From positions 1 to 33,640 of the forward strand of contig NZ_FZNO01000038.1 of NCBI RefSeq assembly GCF_900188025.1: DNA of 33,640 nucleotides, read 5' to 3'. The position numbers and the translations under genes are program-made. Each line of letters opens with the position of its first letter. Position 1 is the stretch's first letter. This DNA comes from Blastococcus mobilis (lineage in GTDB: Bacteria > Actinomycetota > Actinomycetes > Mycobacteriales > Geodermatophilaceae). The notes beneath the pieces are model-generated. The model did no database searches. It was not told where the DNA came from and saw nothing but the letters and a program-made list of their open reading frames with translations. Of this stretch, positions 26,097 to 33,640 are shown in pieces.

Positions 26097-26195
26097 AGAA
26101 GGACCACTCTTCCCCCCACGCCTCGCACGCTCGGCGCGGGACCCTTAAGGGGGGGCCGCTCCAACACGTCGCGAAGCTCGTGGCGGGCGTCCTGG

Positions 26196-27728
26196 TCAGG
26201 TCGGCTGTTCGAGTCGCGACTGCTGGAGGCCGTGGCGCAGCCGCAGCGCCAGGTGCAGCGGCAGGACGCGGTCGGTGCCGGTCGGATCCCCGCCGACCAT
26301 CCTGAAGACCCGATCCAGGCGGCCGTAGAGGGATTGCCGCTGCACGTGCAGGGCATCCGCAGTGCGCGTCTTGCTGCACCCGGAGTCGAGGTAGACCTCG
26401 AGCGTGTGCAGCAGCGTCTCGCGTTCGGCCGGCCGCAGTGCGAGCAGCATCGCCAGCTGGCCGCGGACGAACTGCTCGCGCCGGAGCCGGAGATCCTCGC
26501 CGCCGAGCAGGGACTCGATGGCGGTGGCCGTCGCATCCACCACCGAGCCCGGACCGTACGCGGACCGCTGCTGCACCGCCGACACCGCGAGCTCCATCGA
26601 CGTGGACACGGACGCCAGGTCCGGGACGACGGGCCCGACTCCGACGACCACGGCGTTCAGGTCCCGCGCCCATTCCTTCACCTGGGCGACCAGTGCCGCG
26701 CGGCCGGTGGCCGCGGTCTTGCGGTCGGGCAGGGACAACACCGCACGGACCTCGGTCTCCGAGGTGTCCATCGCGATCCGGCCGTGGCGGCGGAGGAGTC
26801 CGTCGAAGCCCGGGAGGCCGGCGCTCGTGGCCGCGGTGATCAGGGCGATCGCCACCACTGGATCGGCGGGATCGAACCCGATGAGCTGCCCGAGGTGGAT
26901 CAGCCGGGTGGGGTTCTGCGGGGCGCGGCATGCCGTCCGGGCGAGTTCACTGGCCGCGAAGTCCCGGGTCGACGGTGGGTGACTGCGCAGCAGGGCCAGC
27001 CCGATCGCCTCGCTGGCCCGCTCGCCGATGACCGCCAGGAGCTCCGGGTCGGTGTCCGGCCGGGGGTAGAGGATGAGGGTCGCCGCGTGCGCGCCCCGGA
27101 CGCTGATCCGGGACGTCGTGCCGCCGACCGGGGGAGACGGTGACTCGGCCGGCAGGGCGTCCTCGGGGTCCGGGAACCGGGTGATCAGCCGACCGGCGCT
27201 GGTGAACAGCGCCGCCGGGACGCCGGTGCGCTGCACCAGCAGCTCCAGGAGCGCGCGGACGTCCCCGCCGTGCGCGAGGATGCCCGACAGCGCGTGCGCG
27301 AGCTCGCCGCCGTAGCGGAGCAAGATGACCGACTGGTTCACCAGTTCGGCGTTCACCGCTTCGGCCACATCGACGAACGGGATCCGGCGGCGTAGTTCGA
27401 TGACCGGGAAACCGACGGCGTCCGCCTCGGTCAGCACCGCCTCCGGCACGGCGGAGAGTCCCGAGCCGATCTCGATCGCCACCCCGGCGACGTTGCGCTC
27501 GGCCAGCTGGCGTACGTACCGGCGCTGATCCGCTGCCGAGGCGCCGGCCAGCATCTCGCCACCGGTCAGCAGCAGCTCTCCGCCGCGCAGCAACGACGCG
27601 ATCTCGATGACCTCGCTCGAGTGGATCCACCGCACCCTCCGCCGCAGGCCGGAGGACCCCGCGAGCACGAAGGGTTCACCAGGGGTGAGGCTTGGGTGAG
27701 CGAGCACGCGTTCCAGCGTCAGCTGCAT
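26196..27728 (-). CDS. PucR-family transcriptional regulator
   Basis: Protein of 510 residues from ATG 27728. Residues 10-125 are the PucR-like purine-catabolism sensor domain (VRWIHSSEVIEIASLLRGGELLLTGG pattern and RNVAGVAIEIG). A GGDEF-like central region follows, and the C-terminal HTH_30 motif reads LLHTLEVYLDSGCSKTRTADALHVQRQSLYGRLDRV in outline, near residues 440-480. The family activates purine, allantoin, cytosine or amine use. It is divergent from the NCS1 permease and very probably controls it. Confidence 0.92.
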   Translation of the reverse strand: MQLTLERVLAHPSLTPGEPFVLAGSSGLRRRVRWIHSSEVIEIASLLRGGELLLTGGEMLAGASAADQRRYVRQLAERNVAGVAIEIGSGLSAVPEAVLTEADAVGFPVIELRRRIPFVDVAEAVNAELVNQSVILLRYGGELAHALSGILAHGGDVRALLELLVQRTGVPAALFTSAGRLITRFPDPEDALPAESPSPPVGGTTSRISVRGAHAATLILYPRPDTDPELLAVIGERASEAIGLALLRSHPPSTRDFAASELARTACRAPQNPTRLIHLGQLIGFDPADPVVAIALITAATSAGLPGFDGLLRRHGRIAMDTSETEVRAVLSLPDRKTAATGRAALVAQVKEWARDLNAVVVGVGPVVPDLASVSTSMELAVSAVQQRSAYGPGSVVDATATAIESLLGGEDLRLRREQFVRGQLAMLLALRPAERETLLHTLEVYLDSGCSKTRTADALHVQRQSLYGRLDRVFRMVGGDPTGTDRVLPLHLALRLRHGLQQSRLEQPT

Positions 27729-27789
27729 GACGATTCGTCACCCCATGACCCGGACATGCCGGACAGGATGCATCTTGTCGCGTGTGATC

Positions 27790-27809
27790 TGCAACACCCA
27801 CGATGTTGC
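27790..27809. promoter_or_regulatory. GCAAC/GTTGC inverted repeat before the NCS1 permease
   Basis: TGCAACA (27790-27796) and TGTTGC (27804-27809) form an inverted repeat with a 7-base centre, 37 bases before the permease start and between it and the divergent PucR gene. It shares the GCAAC half site with the glyA/creatinase operators but has different spacing. Confidence 0.4.
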
Positions 27810-27845
27810 GACCGAGAGCACATCCGTCGACCGGAGGCCCGCCCC

Positions 27846-29372
27846 ATGTCAGCCGCAGCCAAGACCGAGCCGGCGTCCATTCACGACGTCGAGGAGCAGC
27901 TCCAACCGATCCCCGAGAGTTCCCGCACGACCAAGGTGTCCGGCCAGTTCTGGATCTGGTGCGGCGCCAACATCGCCCCGATCAACTGGGTTCTGGGTGC
28001 GCTGGGCGTGAACCTCGGCCTGGGCCTCGCCGACACGCTGACCGTCCTGATCCTGGGCAACCTGATCGGCATGGCGGTCTTCGGCCTGTTCGTGCTGATG
28101 GGGCAGCGGACCGGCGTGACCGGGATGGTGCTGGGCCGCGCAGCGTTCGGCCGCCGTGGCAACTACCTGCCCTCGCTGATCCAGGCCACCCTGTCCATCG
28201 GCTGGTGCGCGGTGAACACCTGGATCATCCTCGACCTGGTCATTGCGCTGCTCGGGCAGTTGGGCGTCGTCGACCCGGCGGCGGACAACTACGCGGCCAA
28301 GATCGCGGTCGCCGCGCTCCTGATGGCGATCCAGGTGGCGATCTCCTGGCTGGGGTACCGCGCGATCGCGGCCTTCGAGCGCTGGACGGTCCCCCCGACG
28401 ATCGCAGTCCTCGTCCTCATGTCCGTCGTGGCCTGGTTCTTCCTCGACATCGACTGGTCCTACGCCGGCCCGGAGGGAGCCGTGCTCTCCGGAGGAGAGC
28501 GGTTCGCCGCGATGACCGCGATCATGACCGCGATCGGTATCGGCTGGGGGATCACCTGGTTCACCTACGCGGCTGACTACTCGCGCTTCGTCAGCACCCG
28601 GATGCCCCGGCGCAAGCTCTACTTCGCCAGCACGCTCGGCCAGTTCATCCCCGTCGTCTGGCTGGGCGTGCTGGGGGCCACCCTGGCCACCAAGAACGGT
28701 TCCGTGGACCCGGGCCAACTCATCGTCGAGAACTTCGGAGCGCTGGCGATTCCGGTGCTGCTGCTGGTCCTGCACGGGCCGATCGCCACCAACATCCTCA
28801 ACATCTACACCTTCTCGGTGGCGACCCAGGCCCTCGACATCAAGATCCCCCGACGCAGCCTGAGCGTGCTGGTCGGCGTCCTGGCCATGGGGGTCGTGAT
28901 CTTCTTCATCTTCCAGGAGAACTTCGCGACGGTCCTGGACACGTGGCTGATCGGACTGGTGGCCTGGGTGGCGACCTGGGGCGGGATCATGCTCGTCCAC
29001 TACTACCGGATCGAACGTGGCCGCGTGCGCGTCGACCGTCTCTTCGACCCCGTGGGAACTCGCCGCCTGGCCGACGTGAACTGGGCCGGATACGTGGCCT
29101 TCTTCACCGGGATCTTCGCCACGTGGCTGTTCATGTACGGGCTGCTTCCCATCTTCCAGGGCCCGATCGCCGTCGGCATGGGCGGCGTGGACCTGAGCTG
29201 GCTCGCGGGCGGGCTCACGAGTGCGGCGGTGTACGCCGTGCTCGGCCCGATCGCCGCAGCCAAGTACGAAGGGATCGCGCCCGACGCCACCGTGCGTTCC
29301 GACGTCGCGACCCCGGCTCCGCGGGTCGCCCCTGTCGCGAACGCCGCCGGCACCCCCGAGGTGATCGCATGA
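27846..29372 (+). CDS. NCS1-family permease (cytosine/purine/hydantoin/allantoin type)
   Basis: Protein of 508 residues from ATG 27846; the frame upstream of this is noise. It has about twelve membrane segments. The first is FWIWCGANIAPINWVLGALG, followed by NLIGMAVFGLFVLMGQRTGV and GRAAFGRRGNYLPSLIQ, the typical nucleobase-cation-symport-1 layout (WxGANI, RxAFGRRGN, WFTYAADYSRF). The family carries cytosine, purines, allantoin, hydantoins or thiamine with H+ or Na+. The cytosine deaminase homologue nearby suggests a nucleobase-like cargo. Its TGA overlaps the next gene's ATG. Confidence 0.92.
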   Translation: MSAAAKTEPASIHDVEEQLQPIPESSRTTKVSGQFWIWCGANIAPINWVLGALGVNLGLGLADTLTVLILGNLIGMAVFGLFVLMGQRTGVTGMVLGRAAFGRRGNYLPSLIQATLSIGWCAVNTWIILDLVIALLGQLGVVDPAADNYAAKIAVAALLMAIQVAISWLGYRAIAAFERWTVPPTIAVLVLMSVVAWFFLDIDWSYAGPEGAVLSGGERFAAMTAIMTAIGIGWGITWFTYAADYSRFVSTRMPRRKLYFASTLGQFIPVVWLGVLGATLATKNGSVDPGQLIVENFGALAIPVLLLVLHGPIATNILNIYTFSVATQALDIKIPRRSLSVLVGVLAMGVVIFFIFQENFATVLDTWLIGLVAWVATWGGIMLVHYYRIERGRVRVDRLFDPVGTRRLADVNWAGYVAFFTGIFATWLFMYGLLPIFQGPIAVGMGGVDLSWLAGGLTSAAVYAVLGPIAAAKYEGIAPDATVRSDVATPAPRVAPVANAAGTPEVIA

Positions 29373-30271
29373 CGATCTCCTGGCCGAACGGCCACCGCGC
29401 GGCGGCGGCCTTCACCTTCGATGTGGATGCCGAGTCCTGCGTCCTGGCCCACGACCCGGCCGCGTCGTCGCGGATGTCCCTGATGACGCACCAGGCCTAC
29501 GGACCCCGGGTCGGGGTGCCCCGGCTGCTGCGACTTCTGGAGCGCAGGGGGGTGACGGCGACCTTTTTCGTGCCGGGGTTCACCGCCGACACCTATCCGG
29601 ACATGGTGCGCCAGATCCGCGACGCCGGGCACGAGATCGCCCACCACGGGTACCTGCACGAGCCGATGCAGGGCATCTCCGCCGAGGCCGAGGCCGAGTA
29701 CATCGATCGGGGTCTCGAGGCCCTCGACCGGCTGGGCGTGCGGCCGGTGGGCTACCGGGCACCCTGGTGGGAGATGAACTGGCATTCTGCGGACCTGCTC
29801 ATCGAGCGCGGCTTCCACTACGACTCGAGCCTTCTCGATGGGGACGTCCCCTACCGGTTCTCCGGGGAACTGGGGCAGGGCGATCTCGTGGAGATCCCCG
29901 TCGACTGGACCCTCGACGACTGGGAGCAGTACGCCTTCTATCCCGGATGGACCGGCAGTGGCGTCATCGAGAGCCCGGCGAAGGTGCACGAGATGTGGCT
30001 GCTCGAGGCGCAGGCCCACCACGCGGAAGGCGGCTGCTTCGTCCTGACCAATCACCCGTTCATCTCCGGGCGTCCATCGAAGGCAGCCGCGCTCGAGCGG
30101 CTGATCGGCGACGTGTGCGAGCTGGACGGAATGTGGGTCGCGACCCTGGGCGAGATCGCCGCACACACAGCCGCGACGGTGGGCGAGGTCCGCCGGATCA
30201 GGCGGGTGGAGTGCCCCGAGGGCTACTTCGACCGCCCGGCGACGCCGAAGGCGACCGCCAGCGCCCAGTGA
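29369..30271 (+). CDS. Cytosolic polysaccharide-deacetylase-fold (CE4) hydrolase, possible cyclic-amide hydrolase
   Basis: Protein of 300 residues. ATG 29369 overlaps the permease stop (ATGA), so translation is coupled. There is no signal peptide. NodB-type motifs are FTFDVD (residues 15-20), EIAHHGYLHEP (His92, His93, His97), RAPWWEMNW (130-138) and a late TNHPF histidine, so Asp-His-His metal binding looks intact. Some intracellular members of this fold, such as PuuE allantoinase, open cyclic ureides instead of deacetylating sugars. The permease upstream and deaminase downstream favour such a role, acting on a hydantoin or pyrimidine derivative. The substrate is inference. Confidence 0.85.
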   Translation: MTISWPNGHRAAAAFTFDVDAESCVLAHDPAASSRMSLMTHQAYGPRVGVPRLLRLLERRGVTATFFVPGFTADTYPDMVRQIRDAGHEIAHHGYLHEPMQGISAEAEAEYIDRGLEALDRLGVRPVGYRAPWWEMNWHSADLLIERGFHYDSSLLDGDVPYRFSGELGQGDLVEIPVDWTLDDWEQYAFYPGWTGSGVIESPAKVHEMWLLEAQAHHAEGGCFVLTNHPFISGRPSKAAALERLIGDVCELDGMWVATLGEIAAHTAATVGEVRRIRRVECPEGYFDRPATPKATASAQ

Positions 30272-30288
30272 GTCACCACTCCGACGTG

Positions 30289-30325
30289 AAGGCGCCCGGT
30301 CCGCAGCATGCGGACCGGGCGCCTT
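30289..30325. terminator. Perfect 17-bp bidirectional terminator hairpin
   Basis: AAGGCGCCCGGTCCGCA and TGCGGACCGGGCGCCTT pair perfectly around a 3-base loop. The sequence lies in the 77-base gap between the convergent CE4 and deaminase genes and ends in TT on one strand and starts in AA on the other. It would serve both. Confidence 0.85.
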
Positions 30326-30348
30326 CCGTCGTGCACCGCTGGGCGTCG

Positions 30349-30846
30349 TCAGGCATGTTCGCCGATGTCCTCGAGCCACAGCTCCGGTCGTTCGGCGAGC
30401 ATCCGCTGCATGAGCGCGATGCAGTCGGGGTCGTCGAGGACGTCGAGCTGGACGCCGTGCGAGCGCAGCAGCTCCTCGGAGGCCTGGAAGCTGCGGTTCT
30501 CCCCGATGACGATCCGCGGAATCTCGTACAACAGCGCCGTCCCCGCGCACATGTAGCAGGGCGACAGCGTCGTATAGAGCACCGATCTCCGGTACACCGA
30601 CGCCGGCAGCCTCCCGGCTCGCTCGATGCAGTCGGTCTCCCCGTGCCGGATCGCGCTGTTCATCTGGACCCGACGGTTGCGCCCGAGGGCCAGCACCTGC
30701 CCGTCGTGAACCAGAGCGGCACCGATGGGGACACCGCCCTCTGCCCACCCCAGCCGAGCCTGTTCGACTGCCAGACCGAGGAAGTGCCGATCCTGGTCCA
30801 AGGGGGACAGGGACCGGGACGTACTGGGCGCTAGGTGGTCGGTCAC
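30349..30846 (-). CDS. Yeast-type cytosine deaminase homologue (nucleoside/cytosine deaminase fold)
   Basis: Protein of 165 residues. GTG 30846 has GGAGGGA upstream; the longer frame to 30939 is rejected. The zinc motifs are HGE (68-70) and PCYMC (96-100). Outside these it follows fungal cytosine deaminase closely: GGVPIGAALV, GRNRRVQ (Asn57), YTTLSPC, GENRSF (Phe120), and a C-terminal WLEDIGE (Trp157, Asp160), all matching substrate pocket residues of the yeast enzyme. Cytosine to uracil plus ammonia is the most direct prediction. Creatinine or another heterocycle is possible. It is convergent with the CE4 gene. Confidence 0.88.
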   Translation of the reverse strand: MTDHLAPSTSRSLSPLDQDRHFLGLAVEQARLGWAEGGVPIGAALVHDGQVLALGRNRRVQMNSAIRHGETDCIERAGRLPASVYRRSVLYTTLSPCYMCAGTALLYEIPRIVIGENRSFQASEELLRSHGVQLDVLDDPDCIALMQRMLAERPELWLEDIGEHA

Positions 30847-31183
30847 CGGCGCTTCCCTCCACGTAGACGGACGAACGGTCGTGGTGCACATCATGCCGCC
30901 GGGCGCCGGTGGTGGTCGGGCGCCGCGACCGGCGCCCAACTGGGGGATCCAGGAGCCGCCGTCAGCAGCAGCAGTGGTCTCGCCAGTCGCCCGCGCGAAG
31001 TTTCAGCCGCTCAGCCGCCCGGCATCACGCGACGCTCGGCCTCCGCCGGGCCTTCGACCCGTCCGCTGCCTCGGTGCAGCCGGAGCGTCACGCCGTCGCA
31101 CGAGTTGTTCGGCACGACGAGTGTCCACGTGGCGACCCGCTGCATACATCCACGGCTCCGGTCCACCATGAGCCGAGTGGTGG
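30847..31183. other. Gene-free stretch of 337 bases
   Basis: No frame here has recognisable protein content. The only structure seen is a GGGCGCC (30918-30924) / GGCGCCC (30931-30937) inverted repeat with a 6-base loop, which could be a weak terminator for the AhpD-like gene read leftwards. Nothing else is visible. Confidence 0.5.
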
Positions 31184-31609
31184 TCATCCCTGCTGGGCGT
31201 CTGTCTCTTCCGCGAACTCTCGGAAGGCCGCGAACGCGCGTGGACCGTACACGGTGGCCGGTCCACCGTTCATCGCAATGGTGACACCGAGCGCTTCGGC
31301 AACCTCCGACTCGGTCGCGCCGGTGCGCGCGGCGCCACGAGCGTGCGACGCGATGCATCCGTCGCATTCCTTGCTGACCGCGATGGCTAGCGCGATCAGT
31401 TCCTTGGTCTTCTCGTCCAGCGCACCCGCGGCGTATGCGGCGGCATGCATCTGCCGATAGCCGTCGTAGACCTCGGGGATCGCGCGACGCAACTCGCGGG
31501 AGGGTTCGCGGAGCTCCTTGTGAACGGCGTGGCCATAGCTCATGACGTGATGGTGACAGCCCTCCCCAGCCCGTCGCAGAGTCTCCGCGGCGGTGTGCTC
31601 GGCGGTCAC
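31184..31609 (-). CDS. Carboxymuconolactone decarboxylase / AhpD-like protein
   Basis: Protein of 141 residues from GTG 31609, preceded by GGAGG seven bases upstream. The core has LREPSRELRRAIPEVYDGYRQM, then LDEKTKELIALAIAVS and CDGCIASHARGA (Cys82, Cys85, His89), the redox-active CxxC-x3-H motif of AhpD-type enzymes, followed by ESEVAEALGVTIAMNGGP. The fold includes peroxidase partners and gamma-carboxymuconolactone decarboxylase; the CxxC favours thiol redox chemistry. It overlaps the end of the LuxR frame by four bases (GTGA). Confidence 0.88.
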   Translation of the reverse strand: MTAEHTAAETLRRAGEGCHHHVMSYGHAVHKELREPSRELRRAIPEVYDGYRQMHAAAYAAGALDEKTKELIALAIAVSKECDGCIASHARGAARTGATESEVAEALGVTIAMNGGPATVYGPRAFAAFREFAEETDAQQG

Positions 31610-32856
31610 CGGCCCGCCTCCGCAGACGCCTGACGACGATGGCCCCGCAGTCGCTGACCACGGGAGCGTCCGCCATGGAAGTGTCCGAGGGGCGACTCAC
31701 GACATCCGCACACGCGTGTCGGGGTGGCCGGGAGCCGAAGAAGCAGCCGGTCCCCTCGGAGAGTCCAGACCGACGAAGTAGCCGTACGGACTGGGCGGTA
31801 CCCCCTGGAGCGGGGTGGCTCGTAGTGCCGGCCGAAGAGCAGGGCGGCCAGTTCGGCGCGTCCGGCCACGCCGGCCTTGCCGTAGACGGTCCGGAGGTGG
31901 TCCCCGAGCGTGTGCTCGGTCATCCGGAGGCGGCGGGCCAGATGCGTGCGGGAGGCGCCCTGGAGGAGTCCCTCGACGACCTCGCGCTCCCGCGGGGTGA
32001 AGCCGAGGACCCGCATGAGCAGCGGTGACAGCTCGACCGGCCGGGGGCGCTCAACGACGGCGGCCACCGCTCCGTCCACGCCCTTGGCCGGAGAGCCGTG
32101 AAAGCTCAGGACGCCGCCCGGACCCGTGACCGTGAGCGATGCCGTCCCACGGGCACGCGTGGCGCTCCCGAGGTTCGCCAGCACGGTGAGGACCTGACGC
32201 TCGGGCAGGGCAGCGAGCAGGTCCTCCGCCGCTGCCGAGGTGACCAGCACGGCGTCGTCCTCGCCGAGGACGAGGGAGCCGGGCGGGGACCCGACCGCGG
32301 GGCTGTCGCAGACCGCTCGGAGCAAGGCCGTCCGGAGGGCGCGGGCGATCACCGGTGCGGCGGCCGTCGCCACCGCGACGTCCTCGGCCGTGAAGTGCCG
32401 CTCCTCGAACCGGTACAAGATGACCGTGCCCCACTGCTCGCCGTCGACCGCCAGCCGCACGCGGAGCTCGTCGTGGACGCCGGCCGGCTCGAGCAACTCG
32501 ACGTAGCGGCGTACGCCCTGTGGCGCGGACACCGCCGTCCGCAGCGCGGCCGCGGTCACCCCGCGCCGGGAGAGGTCCCAGAAGGTGTGCGGGTCCCCGT
32601 CCGCTCACTCGAGCTGGAAGAGACGACGCTCCCGCGCCGCGCCGACGTCGTCGTGCGGCCCGCTCTCGAGGACGCCGAAGCGCGCGCAGCTGGTGCTGAG
32701 CGTCGTGGCAGGGTCGACGGTGCCCCAGGCCGAGCCCTCCGCGCCCACCGCGCGGCGCAGCACCGCGTCGGCCGCGGCGACGGTCTCGGCCAGGTCGGTG
32801 CCCTCGGTCAGGGCGCGCTGCAGCGCTTCGCGGACGCGGCGGCTGCGGCTGGGCAC
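31606..32856 (-). pseudogene. LuxR-family regulator interrupted by an in-frame TGA
   Basis: Reading from GTG 32856 gives 83 residues (SRSRRVREALQRALTEGTDL to ARERRLFQLE), then TGA at 32605-32607. The same frame continues without a shift as ADGDPHTFWDLSRRGV, a GAF-like stretch (LRVRLAVDGEQWGTVILYRF), and a LuxR helix-turn-helix near 31855-32025 (LGFTPREREVVEGLL, HLARRLRMTEHTLGDHLRTVYGKAG). The TGA sits where a tryptophan codon (TGG) is expected by the local sense. One base change would thus split the gene. Downstream re-initiation could still make a DNA-binding fragment. The last 80 residues look unrelated and may follow a lost stop. Confidence 0.8.
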
Positions 32857-32939
32857 GCCGGGATCGTAGGTCGAGGGGCACTCGGGGCCCGTGGAACCGG
32901 GGATGGTGACGGCCCCGTCGTCGCGGCGATGGTGTCCAC

Positions 32940-33422
32940 ATGTCGCAGAGCACCCAGACCGCCGAACCCCGCGTCGTCCCGCCCGGAGCGGGCACCACCG
33001 CTCCCGCTGCCGCGCAGGGCCTGCCCACCATCGAGGTGAAGCTGAGCGGCGCCGACGGCGCCGGCTGCTCGCTCGTCGAGTACGACATCCCCGGTCGCTT
33101 CTCACCGCCCCCGCACCTCCACCGGCACACCCGAGAGGGGGCCGTCGTCTACGTGCTCGCCGGGGAGCTGCACTACTGGTTCGCAGACGGCGACGTCGTC
33201 GCCGGAGCGGGCACCCTGGTGCACCTGCCGCCCGGCGCCTGGTTCCGGTGGGCGAACGAGAGCGACGAGCCCGCGCGGATGCTGTGCATGTTCGCGCCCG
33301 CGGGCTTCGAGCAGTTCTTCCTCGACGTCATGGCCGAGACCAGGGCCGAGGGTGGAGACCTGCGGAGCGTGATCGGCCCCCTGCGGGCCCGCTACGGGGA
33401 CGAGGACCACCCCGGGCACTGA
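32940..33422 (+). CDS. Cupin-domain protein
   Basis: Protein of 160 residues from ATG 32940. A single small beta-barrel carries the first cupin motif PPPHLHRHTREGAVVYVLAG (metal ligands His59, His61, Glu66, with His63) and the second around GTLVHLPPGAWFRWANES, where the late histidine ligand is less clear. A Pro/Ala-rich segment of about 28 residues precedes it. Cupins of this kind can be dioxygenases, isomerases or binding proteins; no substrate is evident. It is divergent from the broken LuxR gene, which may once have controlled it. Confidence 0.88.
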   Translation: MSQSTQTAEPRVVPPGAGTTAPAAAQGLPTIEVKLSGADGAGCSLVEYDIPGRFSPPPHLHRHTREGAVVYVLAGELHYWFADGDVVAGAGTLVHLPPGAWFRWANESDEPARMLCMFAPAGFEQFFLDVMAETRAEGGDLRSVIGPLRARYGDEDHPGH

Positions 33423-33471
33423 GGTCGTGTCCCGGGGCCGTCCTCACCCAGCGCGGCGTCCCTGAACGACG

Positions 33472-33504
33472 ACAGGCCTCGCGATCACTGACCGCGGGGC
33501 CTGT
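33472..33504 (+). terminator. Hairpin terminator after the cupin gene
   Basis: ACAGGCCTCGCG (33472-33483) pairs with CGCGGGGCCTGT (33493-33504) with one wobble pair and a 9-base loop, 50 bases after the stop codon. Confidence 0.7.
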
Positions 33505-33640
33505 CTGCTGTGTCCGAGGGACGACCCGCTGAAGCACTCGAAGGCGGCGTCCGAACGGGACACGTGAACTGCCAGCCGTGCCCGGGCGGTTGGCCTTCCC
33601 TCACGCGTCGTCCTCACCTACCGTGCCGCAGGTCCGGTTC

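Overview
The window is high-GC DNA (roughly 70% G+C by eye). It has GTG starts, purine-rich ribosome sites, ATGA/GTGA gene overlaps, and actinobacterial families (a BTAD/NB-ARC/TPR regulator, PucR, FmdB/AmiS/FmdA, and heterotetrameric sarcosine oxidase next to creatinase). This fits an Actinomycetota chromosome, perhaps a Geodermatophilaceae- or Pseudonocardiaceae-like soil organism. That placement is inference. There is no rRNA, tRNA, CRISPR array or phage gene.

Layout. (1) 1-6000: debris and singletons. A possible transposase tail abuts a truncated HMA-cupredoxin gene. A 1072-residue AfsR/SARP-type regulator is divergent from it. Then come a YdhK (DUF1541) gene with no recognisable signal peptide, a SnoaL/DUF4440-like protein and a YCII-like protein. 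(2) 6138-9527: an isochorismatase-fold cysteine hydrolase, divergent from a fumarylacetoacetate-hydrolase family enzyme followed by an NhaC-type Na+/H+ antiporter. (3) 13737 down to 9590, minus strand: a formamide/short-amide operon, fmdB - amiS-like channel - fmdA - fmdA - fmdB, with two unequal formamidase paralogues. (4) 23647 down to 13953, minus strand: glyA-soxB-soxD-soxA-soxG-sdaA, then a pyruvate-carboxylase N-terminal remnant, folP and a decayed pabB. Creatinase is divergent from glyA at 23950 and is followed by an IclR regulator. (5) 26196-30846: a PucR regulator, an NCS1 permease translationally coupled to a CE4 (polysaccharide-deacetylase fold) hydrolase, and a convergent yeast-type cytosine deaminase homologue. 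(6) 31184-33422: an AhpD-like protein, a LuxR-type regulator interrupted by one in-frame TGA, and a divergent cupin protein.

How the genes work together. Region 4 encodes a route from creatine to pyruvate. Creatinase gives sarcosine and urea. SoxABDG oxidises sarcosine to glycine and passes the methyl carbon to tetrahydrofolate. GlyA joins glycine with that one-carbon unit to make serine, and SdaA deaminates serine to pyruvate and ammonia. FolP could raise the folate supply that SoxA and GlyA need. The 302-bp region between glyA and creatinase holds two facing promoters and eight GCAAC/GTTGC half sites, including a near-perfect 27-bp palindrome, and looks like one shared operator. The IclR protein is the obvious candidate regulator. 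A smaller GCAAC/GTTGC inverted repeat lies in front of the NCS1 permease, so the two modules may be co-regulated. The permease, CE4 hydrolase and deaminase may import and open a nitrogen heterocycle (cytosine, a hydantoin or creatinine); that is a hypothesis. Several genes are clearly decayed: the cupredoxin oxidase, pabB, the pyc remnant, luxR and possibly ydhK.
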